A stretch of DNA of 64,000 bases from Dipteris shenzhenensis (lineage: Eukaryota; Polypodiophyta; Polypodiopsida; Gleicheniales), in assembly GCA_047967505.1 (NCBI GenBank), contig CM106539.1. One strand, given 5' to 3'. The notes under the pieces are model-generated. The model made no database searches. It saw only the letters and a list, made by a program, of their open reading frames with translations, and was not told the DNA's origin. The position numbers and the translations under genes were made by a program. Position 1 is the first letter of the stretch. Each line of letters starts with the position of its first letter. Below, piece by piece: positions 25,601 to 37,600 of this stretch.

Positions 25601-28600
25601 AGATCTGTTTACAAAGGCACTTCCTTGTCCCAAGTTTGAAGCTTTTGGTCAGGCTTTATACTTGGTTCCCTTTGTTAGCCCTGCCTTGTACATTCATAGG
25701 TGGCTATATCCCTTGGGATGAACATGTGCCACCATGACCAAAAAATACCAGGTATTCTGCGACGTTTCCAGGATACTTCAGCTCATACCATGGAGGGGGG
25801 TTTGTAAGCCATCTTCTTCCAATCATATTGATGCCCTATGGGCCTTGGTATGTGCCTTGCAGGCATAGTTATAGGCACTTCAGTGTCCTAGTGCCTTTTA
25901 TGCCACATAGGACACTTAGTCCTATGTGACACCTAGGACACTTAGTCCTAGGGTCTCTTTCATGTACTTTGTACTTGCTTTCTTTTCAATATTCCGATGA
26001 GACAGCTTTTGCTTGCAGTGTCCTTGTACTTTGCTTCTCTCCACACTTTGACCCTACAAAACGTGCCACATATTTTCTTCATTGATCTCGCTCACTCACT
26101 TTTTCTAAGGATTGTAATTGAAGTAAGATTTGCCAAAACCTATCAGTGTATGTAGAGATTGTTTCTTTATCAAATTGTCTAAAAATGTCCCACTTTTGCC
26201 TTGAAATGCGCTTGGAGGGAATTTTTTTGATAAGCCTCTGAAAATACTTTGAGGTGTCGAGTCGTCTTTTACCGTGCTTAGTGACGTTCCACCACCAACA
26301 TGCAGCACTCTCAAGAAAATGATTACTCGCACATTTGATTTTGTCTCTCTCAGAGAATTTCTGTCTGGAAAAATAATAGTCTAGTTGACTAATCCATGAT
26401 AAAAGAGTGGGTGCATCTTTCTTTCCATCAAAATTTTGGAATGTGAAAGCTTTTCTACTTATTTTGTTTCCTTTGTTCGACCTCTGTGCTTTAATGGTGG
26501 CTTTTACTGTTTTTAGAATGCGATCATCGTCAGAGTTAAAGTCAGATGACTCATTATTGGATGAATGCCTTTTCCTCTTCTTAGGCTTGACTTTCCTTTT
26601 CAAAATTTCCCTATGCTTACGCTCGTGTACTAATTGTGTCTAGAGTGCATCTAATTGCTCTTGGAGCTTGGGTGGATGTAGTTGATCTCCCATGATGATG
26701 CAATGAGTATAAATAAAGTGGGACGAAGGCAAGCAACGATACTAAGTGTATGAAAATATAAACGAATGAAAGATTTTTATGCAATTCAAGTGTATGATGA
26801 AGAAACGAATGGTGAATGAAACCAAGTGTATGAGGTATAAAAACAAAAGAAATCACTTATCTTGCTCGTGAACGGATTGAATGTGGACTAGAGTAGGAGA
26901 TTTGTTGTCAATTTGTGTCGCTTGAATTGCTTTTGTGCCCAAGTGCTTTTCAATTCACTGCTTGGTAGCTTTATGGCTAAAAAATTCTTTCTTGATCTTA
27001 GTCTTAAGATCGATTGCGCTTTTCGCCTTTGTCTTTATACTCTGCATAATGCCAGGTCGTCGTTGCGAGAGCAGCCTTGGATTTTTTTAAAAAATAGGAC
27101 CCCTTCTTTTCTTTTTGTGAATCTGTGGTCCAAGGTTCTCTCTTAGAGTGCTATAAAAGGCCTTTGGACCTTTAAACTCTGTATCTTAGACTTTAATGTA
27201 GCTTTGACTTTGAATTCGTAAAGAAAGAACCGCTTCTCTATTGTGGCGACGATTTTTTGTGAGACTCTAATGCCAATTGGCAGACCACGCTTGCAATAGG
27301 CCTCTCAGATTCCAAGCTTATAGACAGCCAATAGAGCTGGTGCACAGAGACGTGAAGGCTATAGGCACTAGAGAATGCTTCAGCCTGGAAATGACGAGCT
27401 TTGGCGCAGAAGACTGTGAGGGTGGCAGAAGATCGTTGATGAGTAGAAAAGATTCCCAAGCCCGATGTTGCAAGCAGCAGATGGCAAAGCTGATGATGTT
27501 CAATTGCGGCAAAGCAGGCAGAGAGTTAGTAAGGACTGTAAGTCACTGCTCATGCAGGCGCAGGTAGGCTGCGTAATGCAATTGCAGTGCTAATCATGTC
27601 GATTTGAAAACTCGGTTTGTGGGCGTCATATTGTGGCGGCCAAGGCAGAGTAAAGGCTAGCTGTGTGAGAGTGAATGCAGTCAGGCCGAGAAGCGGGCAT
27701 ATTGCTAGAGGCGTAGCATGATGTAAGCCACAAATGCTTTGGCAAATTTGTGCTTGCTGGGCCGGCGCTATAATATATGCGAATGAAGATGGCCGATTGA
27801 ATGCCCAAAGACCAAAGGGTCGTCCGGATATTGAATAGGAGGCCATGGGCGATGGACAATACGTGCAAGTGGTAGCAGGGCAAGACAGAGCCAAATGGTA
27901 TTAAAGAGCGCTGGTAGTCTGATAGAGAAATGGAGAGCTTGCAAGTTTGACAAAAGAAGGCGCACGGGTAATAATGTTGTGAAACTGGAATTCCTCCTCT
28001 CAAGACTCTCGTGGCTCGCCAATCGTTTTGACTCTCCCTTTTTTACTTGTATCACAATAGTACAGAACCCATAAAACCTACAAGGGATCTTTCATCATCA
28101 ACTCCTCAAGAGACCTATAATACCATTGAAACCAAAAGGGGATTTTCTTAATCCTCATAAAACGCTACTTGAAAGAATTGAATTTACTAAATTAACCACG
28201 GCACACAAATGAGATAGCGACAACCAACTGGGTACAATCCCCCCCCTACATGTGTGGCTCATGCTTCCTCATCTAGAGTATTTATAATATTGCATTAAAG
28301 TTCAAGGACAAAAATTATCCCTCCTTTCCAAAAAGTAAGGGATTACATTGAATTCCTTGTACAAAGCCTCTTTGGACTGATGTTAGGATCACGCCCCATT
28401 CTTTCTACAAAGCCACTTTGGGCTTGCTTTATTCAAGAATAGTTTATGCCTTCTTTCTCAAGAATTATCCAAGATTTACAATATCCATGAAATATAAAAT
28501 TGGCCCATGGCCATATGCTATGCACCGTGCGACATCTTAATCGGTACCCTCGCACTAATTCCAATCCTCAGCACCAGTTCCATCACTTGTACTTAAGCCA

Positions 28601-31600
28601 CCAATTATATCAGTTGTTAACAATCAATTGAATGAATCACCGCTCAAAGTACAATAATCAAACATAACACCAATAAAACTAGCGACATCAATATTAACAT
28701 GAAATCACCCACAATACCAACCATCTAGCATGGCAAATCACATGCTAGTTAGGCGTCCCCAACTAAACCACACAAAGCATCCACTAGGACTCCCGCCGTG
28801 TCCGGTGTGCTCCTATGGAATACTCTGCCATAGTCACACTTGACTAAAATAAAATAATATCCATAGCAAGAAATATCAAATATACAATTTCTGTAACAAC
28901 CAATGATGTGTGAAGCTAAGACGGGTGTTCCCATGAGATAGGCAACTATTGTGGGCCTCCTTCATGTGGAAAAGCAAGTGAATCCACTAACGAAGGCTAT
29001 TGATCTGGTCCATTATAAATGATGAGGTCATGTATCCTGCCTATGTCCAAGAAAGGATGCCCATATGAAGTGATAGGGGCTCGTCTGTGTCCAGATACTT
29101 GGGACATCCTGCCTCATCGAGGTCAACATCAAGAAGGTATATAGAATCATCTCAAAAAAATCAATGAGTGGCATCGGACGCATAGCCGTCCTTGCATTGA
29201 AGTCCCTGATCCCCACGGCTCAAAAAATCCATGATGTCTGGAGACACATCTGCGTATGGTGAGGTCTTAGCCTCCTCCCAAAGGAGATCCTCTAGGAGGA
29301 AAGTAGCACATTGCCCTATAGGAAAATGCGTTGGATCGAAATTTGAAGGTACTTGGCATGTGTAGTGTGTCTTTTGATTGAGATCGCCCCAATGAGAGAT
29401 GACCTCTATGAGACTACTTTGCCTCTCGATCCATGAACTCCACCCGTCTCTAGTCTTATGACTATATGATGTCTCCCATATGTATCTACAAACTAAGGGT
29501 AAAGGGCGCTTTGGGCTTTGATGGATCTTTGTGTAGAAACTTGAAAGCAATATCTCATGCTATGTAAACTCCCTAGATCTGACCATAAGGTACCATTATA
29601 TTTCTAAACAGTGCAGGTCCGAGTCTTGGGGGGGGGGGGGGCACTGGGTGTTTATCAGGGTCCTATCAAGAGACAACCGTCTCGAAGTATTGTCCACTGC
29701 CCTTCCTTGCAGGCGACCTCCCGTTGTTGTAGGATGGTACGTTGCTCCTCTACTTCTAGGAGTGTGAGATCCTCATTCATGTAAATTTGGGGATGGTCAC
29801 GGATTATGGAATGTCTAGCTAGCAGTGCAACGCAAGTGTGGGTGTCTCTAAAGTGGATGACTAGACCGTCACTAGAGACTGATCTTGAGTAGGATCGTGG
29901 CATATGCGCAATGCTCTCTCAACACCATGCTCCTGGGCCCCCAAGGTGGAGGGTGGCATCCTCAATAGCTGTGGTAGAGGTTTGTGGGATCACTTGGACT
30001 CTAATATTGAGATCCTTCCCCCCTCCTCCCACCCAAAAAATAAAAAAGTCCGTGAACTATAGAGCCAGAGTAGATCCCCCTGTATGATATTTTTGATCTC
30101 ATCTCATGGGAGAGGGGATCAAGGGCATCCAAGCTATACTGGAAGAGGGGGAGGTGGTCGATATGAATACCCTAACTGGCAAATAATTTGGATATGCGTG
30201 CGTACGAGGCCGTGCTAACCCCTCCCTCGGCTAGTCATCTGGATGACTCTACTGCCCATCTTGGTAGTCTCCAGCTAGGCAAGTATGTATAGTTTGGTGA
30301 GGGAACGAGGGCTTACTCCGAATCATCTTGGATCCCATAATCGCTGGAAGCCTCTTGAATCTCCACCAATTAGTTGCCAATAGGTCACTCCCCTAGAAGG
30401 GTGCTGCACACATGGCTATCGGCCTCACTAGTGTATTGAATAGCCATCCCTTCGTTGGAGGGTCTTGGAAGTGTGCTTGAAAGCACTGTCGCTCAAGTCG
30501 GTCTAGAGCTTTTTGCCCTCGTGTGAGGTGTGCCCTGCGTTATGAATCATTGTGAAATTGGCCCCGTGAAGATTGCTCCTAGATAGGTGTATGACTGCAC
30601 AATCTCCCTTGGTAAGTGAAGCTATGTCAATGAACCATTGTCCGTGAGGTATTGAAGATCATAACCTTGGTCTTGCCAAGATTGAGAGTCAGATCTCTTT
30701 CCTTGCAAAACACCTCTAGGACCTCTAGGTGTCTTTTGTAGGCATGCCGCTGAAGAGGATATGAGGACTCAGGGACTGTCATCTATGCACAGCAGTGTCT
30801 GTGTCATCAAATCAGCAAGCAAGGATCCCTCCCCTCCTAGGCGATCAATGAAAGTCGTGATCTCATGAATGTAGAGCCAAAGAGTATCGATGAGAGGGGA
30901 CATTCTTGATTCACTCGGATCGTGCTCCCAATCCAATTTGGTAGGCCTCTAGGGATGCAAACTCTCCCTCTGATTGTCTCATATAAGCTCATCACCCCCT
31001 GGATCATGTCTCCTGGGATCTATTTCTCCTAGAGTCTGCTAATCATGCAAGCTCATGGGACTATGTTAAAGGCCTTCCAAAAGTCTACAAAGAAAACGAA
31101 CTTTCTAGGATCTCGATCTTGCCTCCTCGGTGACGGCACGTAGGTTGAAGATGTGGTCAAGAGTTGAATGCTGCCTTTGGAAGCTAGCCTATCCCAAGGC
31201 CCGCTACCGTGTGCCTCTATGTATGAGCCGATCTCTCTCTCTAGTACTGATCCATAAATCTTGCCAGTGTGTGGCCAATCATGAGGATGCGGTAGTTCCT
31301 TGTGTCCATGGGATTTCCTGCTTTGTGTATCGGCACATGGGTGGTGGTTCTCAAAGTAGGGGAAGCCATGGCAAATGGCATGGTTGAACATTTGTGCTAG
31401 GATCGGAGCCAAGACCTCCTGCGCATGTGCAAAATGCTCCGTCCGCAACCTCTTGTGGTCTTGGACTTTTCGGTTATGGAGACAGCGCAGTGCGTCTTGC
31501 ACATTCTGTGCTGGGCCTGGGCAAAGAAGACATATTAGGTAGTGCTTGGATTGGGACGTTGTATAGTGAGGTCGCATACGCGTGCTAGACGCCCGGATTT

Positions 31601-34600
31601 GTGATGGGGTTGGGTGACTTATCCTTAAAGAGAAGCCCCCATGCAATAGTGGGATCCCTCCTCAAAAAGCTCTGATTCTCATCCATTTACGCGAGTGTGA
31701 GTGTGAAGAGTCTTGAGGCCACTTGTGCCACCTCATGTGGTAGGTGTGATTCCTCCCCTAGATTATAGGATCTAGATTCTCTTGTGTGTGACCTCATCTA
31801 TGAGGTGTCTGTGTGGGAAGATAAGGCTTGCCCAGCCTATAAAAGAGGCTATGTACTTGCTGTGATTAATCGATCAATCAACATCAGCTCGTGCCTCAGC
31901 TCTTGTCTCCAATCATGTGTCTCTCACCCTCTCCCCATTTTCAACAGTTGGTATCAGAGCAGGTCTTCCCTGACTGAGCTCTTGCTGACCCGAAGCTGCC
32001 CACGCTGCTGCTCCAGCTCTTGCCCATGCTGCAGCTCCTGCCCACGCTGCTGCTCCTGCAACAGTCGCCATTCAGCCCGAAGCAAGCAGCGAACAAACCC
32101 GCCATCCTGCGGATCTTCTGCCCGCTCCTCTGTTCGCTCTTCTACCCGCCTTTGCTGCCCTACCTTGTAATCCTACCCGCTACCTCTCTCCTCCGCTGGG
32201 CCACTCTAGTTCCACTCTCTTCTCCTCTCCTTCCTCGAAGCACTCCCTCTTCTTCGTTTGCCTCTCCACATGAGCTCCTGCTCTTTAGCCTCAGCATCAG
32301 TGTACAAGAGCCCGTATCAGCCCGGACCTATGCCTCTCCATTGACCAGCAAACAGGCCGTACAGCCGTACGGACTGTACGGACGGTTGTGCCATACAAAC
32401 AGGCCTACTGTCCGTACAGCCGGCCTTGAAATGTGCGCTATCTTCTGCAAACAGTCTGTCTGAGATATTCTGCCTGCTCTCATGCGACTGACGACCTTGT
32501 GAGGGCCGTGGCCATTGACTTGCACGTTGCAGCTCTTCTGGTTTGTAGTTCACGCTTCCATGCTGATCTGTGTTGCCCACGCTTCAGCAAACTGTTCCGC
32601 CTTTTGCTCAGCTTGACTGCCCTGCTGTGAACTGGAAGGTATGCTGCACTATCTTGCTGCCCGTGTCAAAATCGCCGCCGCACATTTGGAGGGGATTCAG
32701 ACCGATTTGAAGAGCGGCTTGTTCCAGCCCATTTCTGAGCTCAAAACCCTAAATTGTGCTTTTCAAGAATTTTGCCTCATTTTGGGTGAATTTGTTGGGG
32801 CTTTTATGGTCTGAAGCTTCCCTAGTATTGTTAGAACACTATGCTCTAGGAAATTTTAAAAAGCCCCAATTTTTTGCAAACCCTAATTTTGCAGCAATTC
32901 TAACCCAAAAATTTAGGGCTTTTCTGTCCTGTGTCTTCCTTTGGCATAATTGAAGCTTCTACCATGTAAAATTTGGGCCTTTTTTGAAATTGGAGTAAAC
33001 ATTGTAAGGGATTTAGACACTGGTTGTAATAACAACTAAGACCTTCCCACCAATGGATAGCATAAAAAACTCCTCGTTCATTGAGAAATTCTCAGGGAGC
33101 AATTTCCCAACTTAGCAGACGAAACTCCGGCTTCTTCTTATGCGAGAAGGGATATGGAATATCACCAATGGCAAGGAGCCAAAACTCCAAAGTGATGATG
33201 CTAGAATCAGTTGGCGGGAGAACCAAAATGATAAAGCAATGGCTATCATTGGCCTAGCTTTAGCAGACAACCTTATCCACCATGTGGATTTTGATAAGAC
33301 TGCAAATGATGTTTGGAAAAAATTAGAGAATTTGTTTGGAAATAAGATCAATAATTCCAAAGTATTTCTCAAACAAAAACTCTTCAAGCTCAAGATGAAG
33401 GAAACTGAAACCCTCAATGAACACTTGAGCAATCTTGGGTCAATTCTCCAACAATTATCTGCCATCCGAGCCATTGTTGAAGATGATGATCAAGTTGCTG
33501 TACTTCTCTCAAGTATTGAAGACATTTCCAAGTACAATGAGATCCTTTCGTCCTAAGAGTCAGCCGCAATATGAGCTTTAAGGATATGGTAGCTCATCTC
33601 ATTGATGAGGACCGTAGGCTTACAGAGAAAGCAGAATCTTCCTTCCAATCTGGCAAAGCATTCTTTCTCAAGAATAAGCCCAAGAAGAAAGGAAAACCTC
33701 TTAAATGTAATTACTGTCAGAAACTTGGCCATCCAGAGGATCGTTGCTTCAAGAAGATGTCAAAGGTACAAGCCAATTTGGTTGCGGAGCAGAGCGAGGA
33801 CGAAGACGATGAAGCTACACCTTCTGGACCTGAGGAACAAGCCTGCACCGCTGCTGTTTCTGGTCTATCCCTCCATGAGGTGATAGATGAAGAGTGGGCT
33901 TTCTAGAGTCATGTGTGTTAGGTACTCTGCCTTGGGTAGTCCCCCTAGAATGATGTAATAATTTGTCATTTTGTGTGCCTTGTGACACCTAAGCCATGAG
34001 AGTGCTTGGTTCAACCTCTGAATTATGCTCAGCTGTCAGCCTCTGAGATTGCCTGGGATGCACAGTCTGGAAGATGTCATAGTTTCTCACCCTAGCTCTG
34101 AAGGGGGGTTTGTTGGAATCGGAGTCCTAGTGTGTGTGGTCCTAGAGTCCTAGGAGTGTCCTACAGTTGTGTGAGTGTGAAGAGTCTTGAGGCCACTTGT
34201 GCCACCTCATGTGGTAGGTGTGATTCCTCCCCTAGATTATAGGATCTAGATTCTCTTGTGTGTGACCTCATCTATGAGGTGTCTGTGTGGGAAGATAAGG
34301 CTTGCCCAGCCTATAAAAGAGGCTATGTACTTGCTGTGATTAATCAATCAATGAACATCAGCTCGTGCCTCAGCTCTTGTCTCCAATCATGTGTCTCTCA
34401 CCCTCTCCCCATTTTCAACATTACGGCATGTCAAGTGATTGTGATATCCGCTGTGCCTCAAGCGTCATATGATGTGACATCTCATCTCTTGGCACTCATG
34501 ATCAAACCATGGGTTTTGGGACATCTTCCCAAGGGGGTGTGCTGTAGATTGAGTTGTGGGGAAGGATCTGGTGGCGGCATCTTGAACCAATGATACTAGA

Positions 34601-37600
34601 GTGTCTAAGGCATGGGTGAGGTTTGCGTCATCTCCCAAGGGGGTCGGTAGCTCATGGTTTACATGAGCCCGGCTCATGTAAACCGCATCAAGGGCTGTAT
34701 CTGAACACAGATATGATTGTATTAAAGTCTGGGCGAGACCCTTCAGGATCTATGTGACTGGCGATCACTATTGACTAATAGTGACCCAATACATCCAGTG
34801 AAAGAAAGTAATACAATCTTGCTATGTAATGAGCACTCATCGGGCTAGCCTGTGTGCTAGTCCTAGTACCTTGTTGTGGTGTCCCAAAACCTCTTTTAAA
34901 TATCTTCCTAGCCTTTTGGCTGGCTGTTCCAGTAGATTTTTTAAATTGTCAAAGGGAGAGTTTCCAAAGGAGCGACCCCCTCGACTTTGGCTTCCATTTG
35001 TATGTGTCCATCTGTTGACTTCATCGTGTCTGTATTTTAAATATTCTATCTACTTGCCCTAATATCTTTTGTGGAAGATTCTGAAGGTGATGGGAAGGAT
35101 CAGCTTATTGATCATTTCTGTGTGTTACAATAGCATGCTGTAAAGGCTGACTTACAATCTGCAATCTCACAGTACCTATTATTGATTGATGTCTGACACT
35201 TGTCGCCATTGATGAGTATGTATGTGAAAATAACACAGTAATACTGGAGTTAATTCAGTATAAGTGTGCTCTGCAACTATTTGATTGCAGATAATGGAGG
35301 TCTGCTGCTCGACATGCTGCAGCCATGTGCATGTTCCAGCCACATGTACATGCTGCTGCTGACCAGTACATCCCGTTCTGCATATCTAGCTATTGGCACC
35401 ATGCTTCTTAGCATGCAAATGATTACGTTGTTTTACATCACATACATACAAACATGCGTGTGCACACTCTTTTTTTGGTGAAACCGGGGATTCAAATTAA
35501 TTAATGCAATTTACAATCTTCTCCACCAATATGGCACAGGACACTTGAAGATGAAGTGCTCCTCTGTCTCAACCTCCTGCATGCCACACAATGTGCATAT
35601 GCGCCTCTCCTTGGGTAGTCGCTTTGCTCTGCCACTCTCGATACGAAGTCTATGTGAAGAGACCCGGAACTGGCCAAGAGAGATCCTCGTCACTGTTCAC
35701 TGGGACTGGAACGTGCAATATAATACTGTATATGAATGGACTAGGCCAGGAACTGTTGCCACCTATGTTGTGGGGGAATCTGTCTGATGTAGAGCCTCCT
35801 CTTAGAGAGACTGTAAGGCCAGACAAGGCTTTCTCCTGTGTGTATACCCATAGAGCATGTAGCAGTTATTTAAAGGAGCTGTAGGAATTTAGGTAATTAG
35901 AAATATGACTGTATTCAGTATGGCCAGATTTGCTAGTAACACTACTGCTATTGATAGATCATTAGATCGGCAAATTGTCTTCGTAATGGTGTGAGACTTT
36001 GACCTGGGGCTGTAATATGCATGGCAAGAAAAGTTATTGTCTGGGAATCCATTTCTTTCCAGAAAATACTTCTAAGGCCAACATTACTTTTTCTATTCTA
36101 TAGGGACCTGCAAAAGGCAACTAATAACTTCACAACCAAACTCGGCGAGGGAGCTTTTGGTCCAGTTTTTAAAGCAGTAATGCCACAAGGAGGGACTTTT
36201 GCAGTGAAAATGCTTTCCTCACAATCGAAACAAGGAGAGAAAGAATTTCTGACAGAGGTAGGTGACCCTTCTGTGCTATGCAAAGATTGTCTACAATTGC
36301 CTTTTGAGGTTGCCCATTAGAAGGTAAATGAAATTAATTGCAAGCAAATAAGAAAACTTAAATATGCTATGCGTGATGGAGTTTCTGGTTTTCAACCTTA
36401 TGAGTGACTATCATGAGATTGAAACTGCACCATGTGTTGTGTTTTTAGAGGATGAGTTTGGGCATGTTCCTGGATTCATCTAGATATATGATATTGAAAG
36501 GACTGTTTGCTTTGACGTTCCTTCTAGCCTTGAAGACATCTTTGGTACATAACATTATACGTTTTGCCTTGTGATTTCATTGGTAAAAGCTTGCTGAGAG
36601 TTTTCCTTGAAGACTCTGTATTTATTGATTTGTTTCAGATTTTAAGGCTCCTTGACACCAGTAAGAGAATGCAAATACGTTTTTTTGGTACCAATTTCAA
36701 GGAACTGTACATGTTTCTCTGTAGCACGTGGCAAGGACAAGCACAGTTTTATGGGCAAAACGTGAAAATTTCGTGGCAATATCAGACTTGAATTTAAAGG
36801 GATGGAGTGATGTTATAATTACCCCTTTTTTTTTTTTTTTTGGAGCAATTTAAGTGGCCTTAGTAACCATACGTAATTGGTAGTCACTTTACCTAAGATA
36901 TAAATGTTACTTAGCAACTGGACCTGATAGATTAGATAGAGTTACAAACCAGGTTCCTTTTGCGTGACTACCAGTTACCAGTGCTATGTGGAAGACATGA
37001 ACTCCTTGTTATTAGCCATTCTAGACTGTAGTTTTCTAGATGGAAATTAGAGCCAGCCTTTTGTGTATTGCTCCTGAGTTGTTGCCTTCACATGCGACTC
37101 TAGCTTTAGGCTCCAGCATTTGACTGCTCATCCCTCTTCTGTGCTCTCCACTCTGTTTTCTCTCTCCCTCTTTTGGATGCACAGCTACAAAGATTGTTCT
37201 TTTCTGGGTAGCTGGGTTGAGCTTTTGACATCTGGTATCAGATGAAGGTCGGGCCTGAATTTGAAAGCATTATAAGAGCAAAGGAGAGGATTAGAGGTTC
37301 AATTTCATTGCCGGTTCTTCCTGGAACACCTAGAATCTGCCATGCATCAACATGGAGGTGGTTTTGGCTTTGATCCGGCATGCATTTTGAATTCCAGAGT
37401 ATGTTTTGGTTAAATTTTTAATCAACCTACTTTCATTGCTTTTCTACTGCAGAAAGTTACTTCTCAAGCAATATTGCTTTCTCTGATTTTCCTTGCTGAT
37501 TTGCCCTCTTGTCAAAGACGTCATGGAAATCACAAAGATACAGGATTGCAGGCGGAGTTGATTCATTGCATAACCCCGAAATGATTTCTGCCTGTGCAAA

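Larger units (their letters stand above)
20704..26058 (+). mobile_element. Structurally complete Ty1/copia element (5.36 kb)
   Basis: Two 256-bp LTRs (20704-20959 and 25803-26058), 5-bp duplication AAACG (20699-20703 and 26059-26063), initiator-Met primer-binding site (20961-20972) and a GGAGGGGGG polypurine tract (25792-25800). Coding order is gag, protease, integrase, RT, RNase H, the copia order. The LTRs differ at roughly 20 positions, mainly transitions, so the insertion is old compared with those at 7095 and 31692. Pol is broken. It lies sense to the host gene, inside a minus-strand gypsy gag in intron 1. Confidence 0.95.
31692..34420 (+). mobile_element. Gag-only LTR retrotransposon (TR-GAG-like), 2.73 kb
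   Basis: LTRs at about 31695-31946 (5', lacking its first ~64 bp) and 34111-34420 (3', 310 bp). Over the shared part they differ at two positions. The 5-bp duplication TTACG lies at 31687-31691 and 34421-34425. The primer-binding site is 31949-31960 and the polypurine tract GAAGGGGGG is at 34100-34108. Inside there is only gag: it ends EEWAF and a stop where autonomous relatives (see [12 protein letters not shown] at 15125) continue into protease. So pol has been lost cleanly and movement would need a helper. It interrupts a minus-strand LINE in intron 1, in sense with the kinase gene. Confidence 0.9.

Noticed and set aside
27238-28055. Overlapping minus-strand ORFs of up to 125 codons
   Set aside because: They fall in the presumed gypsy LTR and leader and lack any recognisable domain.
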